This document shows, piece by piece, positions 45,388 through 52,613 of a stretch of DNA of 64,000 bases. The notes below the pieces were generated by a model. That model made no database searches and was not told the origin of the DNA. It saw only the letters and a program-made list of their open reading frames with translations. Source of the stretch: JBBRDU01 sp038230335 (lineage in GTDB: Bacteria; Verrucomicrobiota; Verrucomicrobiia; Chthoniobacterales; UBA10450); assembly GCA_038230335.1 (NCBI GenBank), contig JBBRNL010000001.1, forward strand, positions 62,001 to 126,000. Reading direction: 5' to 3'. The translations under genes were made by a program, and so were the position numbers. Position 1 is the first letter of the stretch, and each line of letters starts with the position of its first letter.

Positions 45388-46380
45388 ATGACCCTGACTG
45401 AACTTTCACGACTTTATCATCAGCCCCTCTTCGACTTGATGTCGCAGAGTCGTGCCGTGCATCTGGAGCATTGGCGCGGGGAAGAAGTGCAGAGATGCAC
45501 CCTGCTCAGCATCAAGACGGGCGGATGCAGCGAAGATTGCGCGTATTGCGCGCAGAGTGCGCATCATTCCACCGGGCTGGAGCGCGAAGAACTGATGCCG
45601 GTCGACGCGATCATGGATGCGGCGCGGCAAGCCAGGCGTCAGGGGGCGACCCGCTTTTGCATGGGAGCAGCGTGGAGAGGAGTACGAGACGGCACGGCCA
45701 AGTTCGAGCAGGTTTTGGAAACGATCCGTGAGGTGAGCGAACTTGGGATGGAAGTTTGCGTGACTCTCGGCCAGATCGGACCGACCGAAGCGCGCAAATT
45801 GAAAGAGGCTGGAGTGACGGCCTACAATCACAATATCGATACCTCGCCGGAGTTTTACCCGGAAATCGTGAGCACCCATACCTTTCAGGACCGTCTTGAT
45901 ACGATTGCGGCCGTACAGGGGAGCGGGATGTCGGTTTGTTGCGGCGGCATTATTGGCATGGGGGAAACAGAGGAAGACCGTCTGCGCATGCTGGAAGTCT
46001 TGTGCAATCTGGACCCGCCCCCGGAGAGCGTGCCGATCAACTGCCTGATGGCCATGCCAGGAACACCGCTGGCCGAGGAAGCGACGGTCGATGTTTTTCA
46101 ACTCGTTAGGCTGATCGCGGTGACGCGGATTTCTTTGCCGGGCGCGCGTGTTCGGTTGGCCGCCGGCCGGACCCGTCTCTCGCGCGAGGGGCAGGCCCTT
46201 TGTTTTTTTGCCGGCGCGAATTCGATCTTTTATGGCGACAAACTGCTGACGGCGAAGAATCCGGCAGCCGACGCAGACGTGGCGCTCTTGCGGGAGCTTG
46301 GGCTGCAGGTCGGACAAATCGCTCGCACGGAGGGCACAAAGGTCACAGAGGAGCGCGAATTCTCCTCGCAGCCTTCGTGA
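45388..46380 (+). CDS. bioB: Biotin synthase
   Basis: This 330-residue radical-SAM enzyme inserts sulfur into dethiobiotin. The radical-SAM cluster motif is CSEDCAYC (Cys47, 51, 54) with the following CAQSAHHSTG. Further biotin-synthase landmarks are GAAWRG, ETCVTLGQ-like MEVCVTLGQIGPT, AYNHNIDTSPEFY, CCGGIIGMGE and the [2Fe-2S]-region Arg in RLAAGRTRLS. The last 16 residues (after GLQVGQIAR) are encoded by an intergenic-type palindromic repeat, so the native terminus was probably displaced. No bioA, bioD or bioF nearby. Confidence 0.95.
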   Translation: MTLTELSRLYHQPLFDLMSQSRAVHLEHWRGEEVQRCTLLSIKTGGCSEDCAYCAQSAHHSTGLEREELMPVDAIMDAARQARRQGATRFCMGAAWRGVRDGTAKFEQVLETIREVSELGMEVCVTLGQIGPTEARKLKEAGVTAYNHNIDTSPEFYPEIVSTHTFQDRLDTIAAVQGSGMSVCCGGIIGMGETEEDRLRMLEVLCNLDPPPESVPINCLMAMPGTPLAEEATVDVFQLVRLIAVTRISLPGARVRLAAGRTRLSREGQALCFFAGANSIFYGDKLLTAKNPAADADVALLRELGLQVGQIARTEGTKVTEEREFSSQPS

Positions 46381-46393
46381 CCTTTGCGGCCTC
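46330..46393. repeat. Palindromic repeat running into the bioB 3' end
   Basis: The left arm GAGGGCACAAAGGTCACAGAGG (46330-46351) faces CCTTCGTGACCTTTGCGGCC TC (46372-46393), whose complement differs from the left arm at only a few bases. It covers the last 16 codons of bioB and its stop. A further single arm of the same kind (CGTGTCCTTTGCGGCCTTTG) lies at 49224-49243. Confidence 0.7.
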
Positions 46394-46457
46394 GTTGCAA
46401 GAATCTCCCCCTAGTTTCGCATTGACCGGGACGGCTAATCCTTCTTAACTATTCTTG

Positions 46458-47039
46458 ATGAAAATCCTCCTGGCCTGCCTGATGTGCATGGTTCTCAATG
46501 CCACCCAATGTTTTGCGATCGATGGCGGACCATGGGGAGGTACCGGCGGTCAAGTGACTGTCACGGGTACGTATGCCGGGGTGCTGGTGCCGCTTCCCAC
46601 CGTTTTAGCCCCGGGCCCCCCCCCGGTTACTTCAACGGACAATTCTCTCGCGCTTTTTACTCTGATTATTCCGCAAAATGGGCTGGCCACCGGAACCTCG
46701 GCAGTTTTCCGCAACGGATTTTTTTATTCAGGGCAAATCCTGGGCTCGGCGGACCCCGATTCGGCCAGATTGACAGGTCTGGTTAATGCAGAATTCAATC
46801 AAGACAGACAGACAGGGACTACCACTGTAACCGAGCACTACGAAGCGAACGGTCAGTTTACCAACGCTAAAATCACATCCGATCAGACTACCTCCAAGGC
46901 CGCTCCCGCTCGAATCAGAGGAAAGGCCTCCATCACCTATGCCCTTGGAGCCAATGCGACTGATTCCTTGAGAGGCGACAGTGGCGGTCCGATCCAATAC
47001 AAGATTCGTGGCTTCAAACAGTCTCAGGCAACGAGTTAA
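46458..47039 (+). CDS. Hypothetical secreted protein
   Basis: From ATG 46458 this encodes 193 residues (a TTG three bases earlier is in frame). The signal peptide is about 1-20 (ILLACLMCMVLNATQCFA). The mature part is Gly/Thr/Ser-rich with probable beta strands, such as GGQVTVTGTYAGVLVPLPTV, NSLALFTLIIPQNGLATGTS and RLTGLVNAEFN. It ends in a polar tail. I do not recognise the family. It precedes a prepilin-like gene by 16 bases on the same strand. Confidence 0.6.
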   Translation: MKILLACLMCMVLNATQCFAIDGGPWGGTGGQVTVTGTYAGVLVPLPTVLAPGPPPVTSTDNSLALFTLIIPQNGLATGTSAVFRNGFFYSGQILGSADPDSARLTGLVNAEFNQDRQTGTTTVTEHYEANGQFTNAKITSDQTTSKAAPARIRGKASITYALGANATDSLRGDSGGPIQYKIRGFKQSQATS

Positions 47040-47055
47040 TTTTTAACTAACTCTT

Positions 47056-47610
47056 CTGCGCGCCCTACCTAATCAATCCGCGGGGCGCAGAGGTTCGGGA
47101 TTCTCCGTCCTCGAACTCTTTATCGTCATTGTCATCATCGCGATTCTGGCGACCCTCCTGGTCCCGGTGTTTTCCCATATGCGCGCCCGGGGCCAGAGAG
47201 TGCAGTGCATGGCTAATCTGCGTAATCTCTATGCCGCGGCCGAATTGTATGTGCAACAAAACGGAAGCTGGCCGCAGATTCCGACGGCCGACGACTCGGA
47301 TGCGGCCGAACAGCTCTACGCCAAAAACTGGATCAACGCGCTGAGTCCTTTTGGCCCGACCCAGAAAACCTGGATCTGTCCCACCATCCAGTCACTCCTG
47401 CAGAATCCTGATCTCTCCAAACCGGAAAATGTGCGGGTGGATTTTATCGCGACGGCATTCGACGACAAACCGACGACGCCGCATCAGTGGCCACGCCAGC
47501 CGTGGTTTGCCGAAGTCGGAGATGTCCACGGCAATGGAAATCTAATTATCTTTACGGATGGCAGCATTAGCGATCTCAAGACGGTCGCGCAGGCGGCGGG
47601 AGCGCATTAG
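47056..47610 (+). CDS. Prepilin-like protein without a canonical start codon
   Basis: The in-frame sequence before GTG 47167 encodes a full type III prepilin signal: GFSVLELFIVIVIIAILATL with Glu at +5, then LVPVFSHMR. No ATG, GTG or TTG exists between the upstream in-frame stop (47044-47046) and this signal. The only near-start is CTG 47056, giving RALPNQSAGRRGSG before the cleavage site. From there the product has about 184 residues, ending with ENVRVDFIATAF and GNLIIFTDGSISDL, like H-X9-DG-type pseudopilins of Verrucomicrobia and Planctomycetes. A start at 47167 would delete the signal. Confidence 0.7.
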   Translation: MRALPNQSAGRRGSGFSVLELFIVIVIIAILATLLVPVFSHMRARGQRVQCMANLRNLYAAAELYVQQNGSWPQIPTADDSDAAEQLYAKNWINALSPFGPTQKTWICPTIQSLLQNPDLSKPENVRVDFIATAFDDKPTTPHQWPRQPWFAEVGDVHGNGNLIIFTDGSISDLKTVAQAAGAH

Positions 47611-47636
47611 CGCAGTGCCGCGATCATCCCCGGCAT

Positions 47637-47755
47637 TGTCATCCTGAGCCAGCGGAGACGGCGAAGGATCTCGCAGGCGCGCTGACGATCACGCAAATTA
47701 CATCGCGTGACGCCGTTTGAATAGGTGGGATCCCTCGCGCGCGCTCGGGATGACA
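47637..47755. repeat. TGTCATCCTGAG-type palindromic repeat, copy 1
   Basis: The element begins TGTCATCCTGAGCCAGCGGA and ends CTCGGGATGACA, with arms complementary to each other over about 12 bases at each edge. The first 36 bases match the reverse complement of the last 36 bases of copy 2 (50698-50822) at 35 positions. It sits 48 bases after the 3' end of the first methyltransferase gene. Confidence 0.75.
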
Positions 47756-47803
47756 GGACGTACCAAGTTAATTCAGCAAAGAAAAACGAGCTGAGCGTGG
47801 CGG

Positions 47804-48496
47804 TTAGACTCTGAGGGCTTTGAAGTAAACTCGCTCCCGCTCAATTTCCGCGCCGCGACTCACGAAGAAATCGCGCAACTCGTGGGTGTAGTACCCGCCA
47901 TTCTGCCCCGGATTCAGTCCGAAAAAGACGTCACCCTCGGGTGCGAGATGGCGTGACAAGTCCTTTAAAAAAAAATCCCATTGGGGCGGACCCCACAGGG
48001 ATTTGTCGACATTGCGATTGAAGCCAGTCGAGAACGCCGTGATCAAATGGAACTTGTGCCCGAGATCAGGCAGCGGTTCGAACGCTTTGATTTCCCAGGT
48101 CCGTCGCTCTACCCCGAACAGGTCGACCAGTTCACGGAAAAGCGGGAAGCCGTCGATGTCGAGACCAAGGCAGCGATGTCCGAGCTGTTGCGATATATAA
48201 AGGAAGAAGCCGCCGCCGCATCCAAGGTCCAGGATGTCCCGGGGGGCCGATCGCTGCAGATGCAAATCCTGCACGCGTTCGATGTTCGTCTTCATCCATT
48301 TCTCCACGTCCGCGTATTTGGAGACCTGGACGGGAGAAGAAGCATAACGCGTCTGGATATCCCGGATGCGCGCTTGATCGAGGCGATCGAGCAACGGGCG
48401 AAGGGGAATCGGATGAAGCTTGCGCCGGAACCTGCGCTTAGCCCGGAGGTGAGACTCGCCCCGGAAGAGTTTTACGATTTTATGCGCGAGATTCAC
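47804..48496 (-). CDS. Class I SAM-dependent methyltransferase, paralog 1
   Basis: From GTG 48496 this encodes 230 residues. An ATG at 48601 would add 35 residues read from repeat DNA and is rejected because the paralog at 50861-51559 aligns from the GTG (VNLAHKIVKL versus MKLSHKIAKL). SAM-binding motif I is ILDLGCGGGFFLYIS, followed by CLGLDIDGFPLF and FHLITAFSTGFNRN. The C-terminal part has WDFFLKDLSRHLAPEGDVFF. Substrate unknown. Both paralogs share the YASSP...KYADV motif. No clear Shine-Dalgarno precedes the GTG. Confidence 0.85.
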   Translation of the reverse strand: MNLAHKIVKLFRGESHLRAKRRFRRKLHPIPLRPLLDRLDQARIRDIQTRYASSPVQVSKYADVEKWMKTNIERVQDLHLQRSAPRDILDLGCGGGFFLYISQQLGHRCLGLDIDGFPLFRELVDLFGVERRTWEIKAFEPLPDLGHKFHLITAFSTGFNRNVDKSLWGPPQWDFFLKDLSRHLAPEGDVFFGLNPGQNGGYYTHELRDFFVSRGAEIERERVYFKALRV

Positions 48497-48499
48497 CCG

Positions 48500-48620
48500 T
48501 GCCGAATTGCTAACCGCGGATGCCGCGGATGTCACGGATTCAAAAACGGCTGGATGGCAGGCGGAGCGCCCGCCCGACAATTGGAAGAGGTCAGCGGTCA
48601 TAGACCGCCGCTACAGAAGA
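48500..48620. repeat. Tandem repeat remnants upstream of methyltransferase 1
   Basis: Several repeat types are found side by side: GCGGATGCCGCGGATGTCAC (48508-48527), GGCAGGCGGAGCGCCCGCCC (48555-48575) and AGCGGTCATAGACCGCCGCT (48592-48611). The last matches the element at 9326-9473. No gene is seen here. Confidence 0.5.
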
Positions 48621-48672
48621 AGGAAAGGAAAGCGGCGACGATTCGTGGACCGTCGCCGCTGTTGACCAACGA

Positions 48673-49065
48673 TTATTTACTCTGCACGTCGTGCATTTCT
48701 TTCATCGCGTTGTGCATGTCCTCATGAGCTTTTTTCATGTCATCCGCTTTCTTTTGCTGTTCCGGAGTCAGCAGAGGACGGATCTGTGACATGGTACTCT
48801 CCATGACGGCCTTCGCCTTCTGCATGGCCTCCTGATGAATCGCCATCATCTGTGGTTTGGCCTGATCGAGGATCGGTTGAACTTTCGCCTTTTGGTCGGG
48901 CGTCAGGTTTAAGGTTTCAGCGACGTGGTCGAGCGGGCCGCCGTGGCCATGGAATTCGCCACCAGGCCCGCCGGGCCCGTGAGGACCGTGCTCTGGTTCG
49001 GCCCAAGCCGAGCTGCCCACGGCGATCGCGCTAATTGCTATGAATGTAAGTAGGTTTCGTTTCAT
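48673..49065 (-). CDS. Secreted Spy/CpxP-like protein, His-rich
   Basis: This 130-residue protein has a signal peptide (1-22, ending AWA). The mature start is His/Gly-rich (EPEHGPHGPGGPGGEFHGHG) and may bind metal. The rest is helical with two LTPxQ motifs: LNLTPDQKAKVQPILDQAK and IRPLLTPEQQKKADDMKKAH, the Spy/CpxP/LTXXQ signature. Spy-type proteins are periplasmic chaperones induced by envelope stress. An upstream element matching that of the divergent sigma gene lies at 49121-49147, 55 bases from the start, so the gene is probably a target of that sigma. Confidence 0.88.
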   Translation of the reverse strand: MKRNLLTFIAISAIAVGSSAWAEPEHGPHGPGGPGGEFHGHGGPLDHVAETLNLTPDQKAKVQPILDQAKPQMMAIHQEAMQKAKAVMESTMSQIRPLLTPEQQKKADDMKKAHEDMHNAMKEMHDVQSK

Positions 49066-49120
49066 TTTTTGATTTTGTTTGGTGTTCGGATGCCTGTCTC
49101 TGCACCCGTTGTAATGGTGG

Positions 49121-49147
49121 TGACCGATAAAGACGTAGGCCGGTTAC
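49121..49147 (-). promoter_or_regulatory. Probable ECF promoter of the Spy-like gene
   Basis: Read on the minus strand: TTGTAACC (GTAACC at 49147-49142), 17 bases, then GTCA (49124-49121, in context CGGTCA). The same bases at the same spacing precede the sigma gene. The distance from the GTCA to the spy-like ATG is 55 bases. Confidence 0.65.
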
Positions 49148-49316
49148 AAGAATCTGTCTTGCGCCTTTAAGGGGTAGAAGCAAACGCCCAACGCTCAATT
49201 GAAGAGAACAGTGGTCTTCCGTCGTGTCCTTTGCGGCCTTTGTGCGAGGCATCCCTTGCTACCGCCGCGTTCGTTTGTCGGATAGAGCTTGCTCTCGATT
49301 TAGGGCGAATAAAGTT

Positions 49317-49343
49317 GTAACCAGAAGGCACCGCGCCCGGTCA
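49317..49343 (+). promoter_or_regulatory. Probable autoregulated promoter of the ECF sigma gene
   Basis: TTGTAACC (GTAACC 49317-49322), then 17 bases, then GTCA (49340-49343, context CGGTCA). It is 31 bases before the sigma ATG at 49375. The pattern is identical to the minus-strand element at 49121-49147. GTAACC is a known -35 form for some ECF sigma factors. Confidence 0.65.
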
Positions 49344-49374
49344 TTTCGGCTGGTGTGGATGCATTTTCGACGAC

Positions 49375-49950
49375 ATGGATGATTCTGATGCAGGCGCGCT
49401 GGTTCGAGCTGCGCTCTTGCATGACGACGCGGCCGCTCGCGCTTTGGTGCAGAAGCTCTATCCACTGGTGGCAAAGGTGGTTCGGTCGCATCGGCCGCGC
49501 CGGACGGCGGAGGAGGATCTTTGCCAGATGATTTTTATTAAGATGTTTCAAAAACTGTCTCAATTTTCCGGCAAAGTGCCGCTGGAACACTGGGTCTCGC
49601 GCATTGCGGTCAATACCTGCCTCAATCAGATCGAATCGGAACGCGTGCGGCCCGAGTTACGCCACGCCGATCTGAGCGAAGAACAGGTGGCCATGGTTGA
49701 GGCGTTGGCCGTGACTTCGGAAGAACTGGCGCCGGACAAGAAGTTTGCGTCACGACAGCTGGTTGAGCATCTTTTGACGGTGCTAAAACCGGCCGAACGC
49801 CTGGTCATTAATCTACTGTATCTGGAAGGTCGTTCGGTCGAAGAAATACGAAAGATAACCGGATGGAGCGGGGCGCTGGTCAAAGTGCGGGCCTTTCGAG
49901 CGCGACAGAAAATGAAGCAGCAACTTGGAAGGATCAAAACGACGGCATGA
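49375..49950 (+). CDS. ECF-type RNA polymerase sigma factor
   Basis: This 191-residue protein has sigma region 2 (about 10-80) with ALVQKLYPLVAKVVRSHRP, EEDLCQMIFIKMFQKLSQF and VPLEHWVSRIAVNTCLNQIE. Region 4 (about 125-185) has LKPAERLVINLLYLEGRSVE, EIRKITGWSGALVKVRAFRA and RQKMKQQL. It is the first gene of a three-gene operon with an anti-sigma-like membrane protein (ATGA overlap) and a Spy-like membrane protein. It resembles the layout of CnrH/CnrY/CnrX metal-response loci; identity with those is not claimed. Confidence 0.92.
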   Translation: MDDSDAGALVRAALLHDDAAARALVQKLYPLVAKVVRSHRPRRTAEEDLCQMIFIKMFQKLSQFSGKVPLEHWVSRIAVNTCLNQIESERVRPELRHADLSEEQVAMVEALAVTSEELAPDKKFASRQLVEHLLTVLKPAERLVINLLYLEGRSVEEIRKITGWSGALVKVRAFRARQKMKQQLGRIKTTA

Positions 49951-50252
49951 GTGATCGGGGCAAAGATCTTGATCGATTGTTCCGCTCCGCCGCGGAGGCC
50001 AGCGAGGAGATCCCCGCTGTTCCGCCGTTTGGCTTCGAAACGCGCGTCGTGGCGCTGTGGCGTTCCGGAACGAATTCGGCCAACGGCTTAAGCGGCCTGC
50101 TGCGACGGGTGGCGCTCGTATCGGCCGTGATCATGGTGTTGTCGACTATTGCGGCCGTGCGTGAACTTCGGCAAAACCGCGAGATCGGAGATCTGGTGAC
50201 GAACGAGTACGCGATCGCCGATTCCGCAATTCAGAAAGAATGTTTGAAGTGA
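49947..50252 (+). CDS. Putative anti-sigma factor (single-pass membrane protein)
   Basis: From ATG 49947 this encodes 101 residues. The start lies in an ATGA overlap with the sigma gene; a longer frame from 49863 has no support. A cytoplasmic N-terminal part of about 50 residues (DLDRLFRSAAEASEEIPAVP) precedes one membrane helix (about 55-73, VALVSAVIMVLSTIAAV) and a short periplasmic tail. The size and position are those of a small anti-sigma protein. No zinc-binding (ZAS) HxxxCxxC motif is present. Its 3' end overlaps the next gene by 13 bases. Confidence 0.75.
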   Translation: MSDRGKDLDRLFRSAAEASEEIPAVPPFGFETRVVALWRSGTNSANGLSGLLRRVALVSAVIMVLSTIAAVRELRQNREIGDLVTNEYAIADSAIQKECLK

Positions 50253-50665
50253 ACCGCTCGTTGCAAGGAAAGCTGATCGCGGGCTTCATTCTGGTCTTTC
50301 TGGCCGGGGCGATGACCGGAGTGTTTTTTGCTGCCATGCACGCGCGCCATATCTTTATTGGATCTCATCAGCCGGATTTAGTGGCCTCGCGGATGAAAGA
50401 CCGGTTAAGAGCAGAGTTGAAACTGACCCCCGAGCAAGAAGCGAAAATATCTCCGATCGTGGACAAAATGGCCGCGCAGCTCGAACAGATCAGGATAGAG
50501 ACGGGCCGCCGCGTTCATCAAACATTCATGGACGCGCACCGTGACATGGCCGCGAATGTGACGGAGGAGCAGCGCAAGAAATTACAGCAAATGGAAGAGC
50601 GCCATCATGCGTTCCATATTCTGCACGGAGGCCATGGCCCGCCGCCAGGGGAGATGCTGCCTTAG
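50240..50665 (+). CDS. Membrane-anchored Spy-like periplasmic metal/stress sensor
   Basis: This 141-residue protein has one membrane helix (about 10-32, KLIAGFILVFLAGAMTGVFF). The periplasmic helical domain carries LKLTPEQEAKISPIVDKMAA and MAANVTEEQRKKLQQMEERH, the LTPEQ-type hairpin of Spy/ZraP/CnrX-like (heavy-metal-resistance domain) proteins, and a His-rich end (HHAFHILHGGHGPPPGE). It is the third gene of the sigma operon. I infer that it senses metal or misfolding and signals to the anti-sigma, as CnrX does to CnrY. Confidence 0.8.
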   Translation: MFEVNRSLQGKLIAGFILVFLAGAMTGVFFAAMHARHIFIGSHQPDLVASRMKDRLRAELKLTPEQEAKISPIVDKMAAQLEQIRIETGRRVHQTFMDAHRDMAANVTEEQRKKLQQMEERHHAFHILHGGHGPPPGEMLP

Positions 50666-50697
50666 GCCACAGAACTCGTTAGCCCGGCTCTCCTATT

Positions 50698-50822
50698 TGT
50701 CATCTCGATCGCGCAGGCGAAGAGGGATCTCCCATTCGCGTTGATGATCACGCTCTTTCAACTTGTGTGACCTTGGCGCTGTGGGTGAGATCCTTCGCCG
50801 TCTGCGCTGGCTCAGGATGACA
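50698..50822. repeat. TGTCATCCTGAG-type palindromic repeat, copy 2
   Basis: This is the same element as at 47637-47755 but in the opposite orientation. Its last 36 bases (50787-50822, ending GGCTCAGGATGACA) are the near-exact complement of the first 36 of copy 1, with one difference. It lies 39 bases after the 3' end of the second methyltransferase gene. Confidence 0.75.
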
Positions 50823-50860
50823 GAGATTGCGGTGGAGGGACGACGTAGCGCGACATCCCC

Positions 50861-51559
50861 CTACCGGAAGATTCCATTCTCGAAGAAAACGTAATCCCGC
50901 TCGAGCGTGGCACCGCGGCCGCGAAAGAGATCTCGAACTTCATTGGGGTAATATCGAGTCACTTTCCCTGAGTTGATTTCGAAGAAGACCTGACCGCCGG
51001 GTTTCAGACGTCCGCTAATGTCGTCGAGGAAGAAATTCCATTCCCGCACTCCCCAGACCTGTTGGTCGGCGCGGTCGCGGTTGAAGCGGGTGGAGAACGC
51101 GGTGATGAGATCGAATTTTCTATCGAAGGCGGGAAGTGATCGAAAAGGCTCGATCGTGCAAACGACACGGGGCACGTCGAGAAGGCTTGTCAGTTCCTGG
51201 AAGAGAGGGAATTCGTCGACATCCAATCCGACACCGGAATGGCCGTATTGCCGGGCGATGAACAGAAAGAATCCGCCGCCGCATCCGAGGTCGAGAATTT
51301 CCCTGGGCGGGACGCGATGCAACTGGAGGTCGTGAACCTTGGCGACATGTCGTTTTAACCACCGCGCGACGTCGGCATACTTGGCGTAATTGAGAGGAGA
51401 AGACGCATACCGCTGTTGCATCTCGCGCAATCGATTCTGGTCGATGCACGCGAGAAGCGGCTCAATGGGAATGGGAGAAGCCCGGCGACGTAGGGCCCGC
51501 CAGCTCCGGCGATACGTTTCCCGCGAAATAAGTTTTGCGATCTTGTGCGAAAGCTTCAT
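50861..51559 (-). CDS. Class I SAM-dependent methyltransferase, paralog 2
   Basis: This 232-residue protein is collinear with the product of 47804-48496. Motif I is ILDLGCGGGFFLFIA, followed by GVGLDVDEFPLFQEL, FDLITAFSTRFNRDRA and FFLDDISGRLKPGGQVFFEI. The N-terminal helix (MKLSHKIAKLISRETYRRSW) and the RYASSPLNYAKYADV segment are shared with the paralog. The two genes have the same orientation, lie 2.4 kb apart around the sigma locus, and each has the same repeat just downstream. Substrate unknown; small-metabolite or glycan-lipid methylation is possible. Confidence 0.87.
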   Translation of the reverse strand: MKLSHKIAKLISRETYRRSWRALRRRASPIPIEPLLACIDQNRLREMQQRYASSPLNYAKYADVARWLKRHVAKVHDLQLHRVPPREILDLGCGGGFFLFIARQYGHSGVGLDVDEFPLFQELTSLLDVPRVVCTIEPFRSLPAFDRKFDLITAFSTRFNRDRADQQVWGVREWNFFLDDISGRLKPGGQVFFEINSGKVTRYYPNEVRDLFRGRGATLERDYVFFENGIFR

Positions 51560-51581
51560 GGAACGGCGTGTCTGCGCGTCT

Positions 51582-52613
51582 CTATGATTGCACGGGCTCT
51601 TCGAACGCTTGCGCGATTTCGCGAAGCAAGCCCGGACCGCGGAAAACGTAGCCCGTGTAAACCTGGAGGAGAGAGGCTCCGGCCTCGATTTTCTCGCGAG
51701 CGGACGGTGCGTCGGAAATTCCTCCGCAACCGATCACCGGGATCGACGATTTGGCGACGATCGCGCCGATCAACGCAGTCGATTTTTGCCGTAAAGGAGC
51801 GCCACTGAGGCCGCCGGCTTGATCACGTTCCGGCGCAATAACCGAATGATCGAGCGTGGTATTGGTGGCGATGATGGCGGCGACCTGATGAGCCTCGCAG
51901 GCCGCCACGACCTCATCGAGTTCGCCGGGTGACAGGTCGGGTGAGATCTTGACCACGATGGGCTTGGCTGACCGATTCTCTTCCTGCACAGCGCGCAAGA
52001 GAATGGAAAGCGACTCGCTCGCCTGCAACGACCGCAAACCGGGGGTGTTAGGCGAACTCACATTCAAAACGATGTAGTCGGCAAAATTGCGAAGGCGTCG
52101 GAAGGAATGCAGATAGTCGGCCGGCGCCTGGTCCAGCGGCGTGACCTTCGATTTGCCGATATTGATGCCAACCGGAACGCCGGGCCAGCGTCCGCTCTCG
52201 CGTAACTGGCGCAGCCGGTTAGCCACCATATCAGCGCCATCATTATTGAAACCAAGGCGATTGATCAGAGCCTGCGACTGAGAAAAGCGGAACAGGCGCG
52301 GCCGTGTAGAACCGGGCTGGGCCCTGGCGGTAACGGTGCCGATCTCGATGAACCCGAAACCGAGGGCGGCCCAGGCAGGCAGAGCCAGGCCATTCTTGTC
52401 GAATCCGGCAGCGAGGCCGATGGGGTTGGAAAAAGTGACTCCAAAAACCGTGCGCGGATTTTCGTTCGGGCGAAAACGGCGCAGCAGAGCGAGGACCGGG
52501 TCGAGGGAGGACGCCCGTCGCAGCGAACCGAGCGCTAGGTTGTGGGCGGTTTCCGGATCGAGCAAAAAAAGCAAAGGCCTAACGACTCGCTCGTAAAAGG
52601 CGTCGGTGCTCAT
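51582..52613 (-). CDS. pyrD: Dihydroorotate dehydrogenase (quinone), class 2
   Basis: From ATG 52613 this encodes 343 residues. The ATG overlaps the mnmE TGA (ATGA), so the frame to 52625 is not used. The N-terminal membrane-associated segment (FYERVVRPLLFLLDPETAHN) marks class 2 enzymes. Other motifs are GLAAGFDKNGLALPAWAALG, RLGFNNDGADMVANRL, ADYIVLNVSSPNTPGLRSLQ, VVKISPD and ISVIGCGGIS-like IPVIGCGGISDA. It oxidises dihydroorotate with quinone as acceptor. It is the third gene of hisC-mnmE-pyrD, separate from the pyrRBC operon. Confidence 0.95.
   Translation of the reverse strand: MSTDAFYERVVRPLLFLLDPETAHNLALGSLRRASSLDPVLALLRRFRPNENPRTVFGVTFSNPIGLAAGFDKNGLALPAWAALGFGFIEIGTVTARAQPGSTRPRLFRFSQSQALINRLGFNNDGADMVANRLRQLRESGRWPGVPVGINIGKSKVTPLDQAPADYLHSFRRLRNFADYIVLNVSSPNTPGLRSLQASESLSILLRAVQEENRSAKPIVVKISPDLSPGELDEVVAACEAHQVAAIIATNTTLDHSVIAPERDQAGGLSGAPLRQKSTALIGAIVAKSSIPVIGCGGISDAPSAREKIEAGASLLQVYTGYVFRGPGLLREIAQAFEEPVQS

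Larger units (their letters stand above)
49066..49374. other. Divergent regulatory region between spy-like and sigma genes
   Basis: This 309-base gap holds two facing promoter-like elements (49121-49147 minus, 49317-49343 plus). A single arm of the AAAGGNCAC repeat also lies here (about 49213-49248). Nothing suggests a gene between 49150 and 49310. Confidence 0.6.

Noticed and set aside
47981..48727. 248-codon plus-strand frame opposite methyltransferase 1
   Set aside because: Overlaps the conserved SAM-binding gene and runs through repeat DNA and the Spy-like gene; no protein features.
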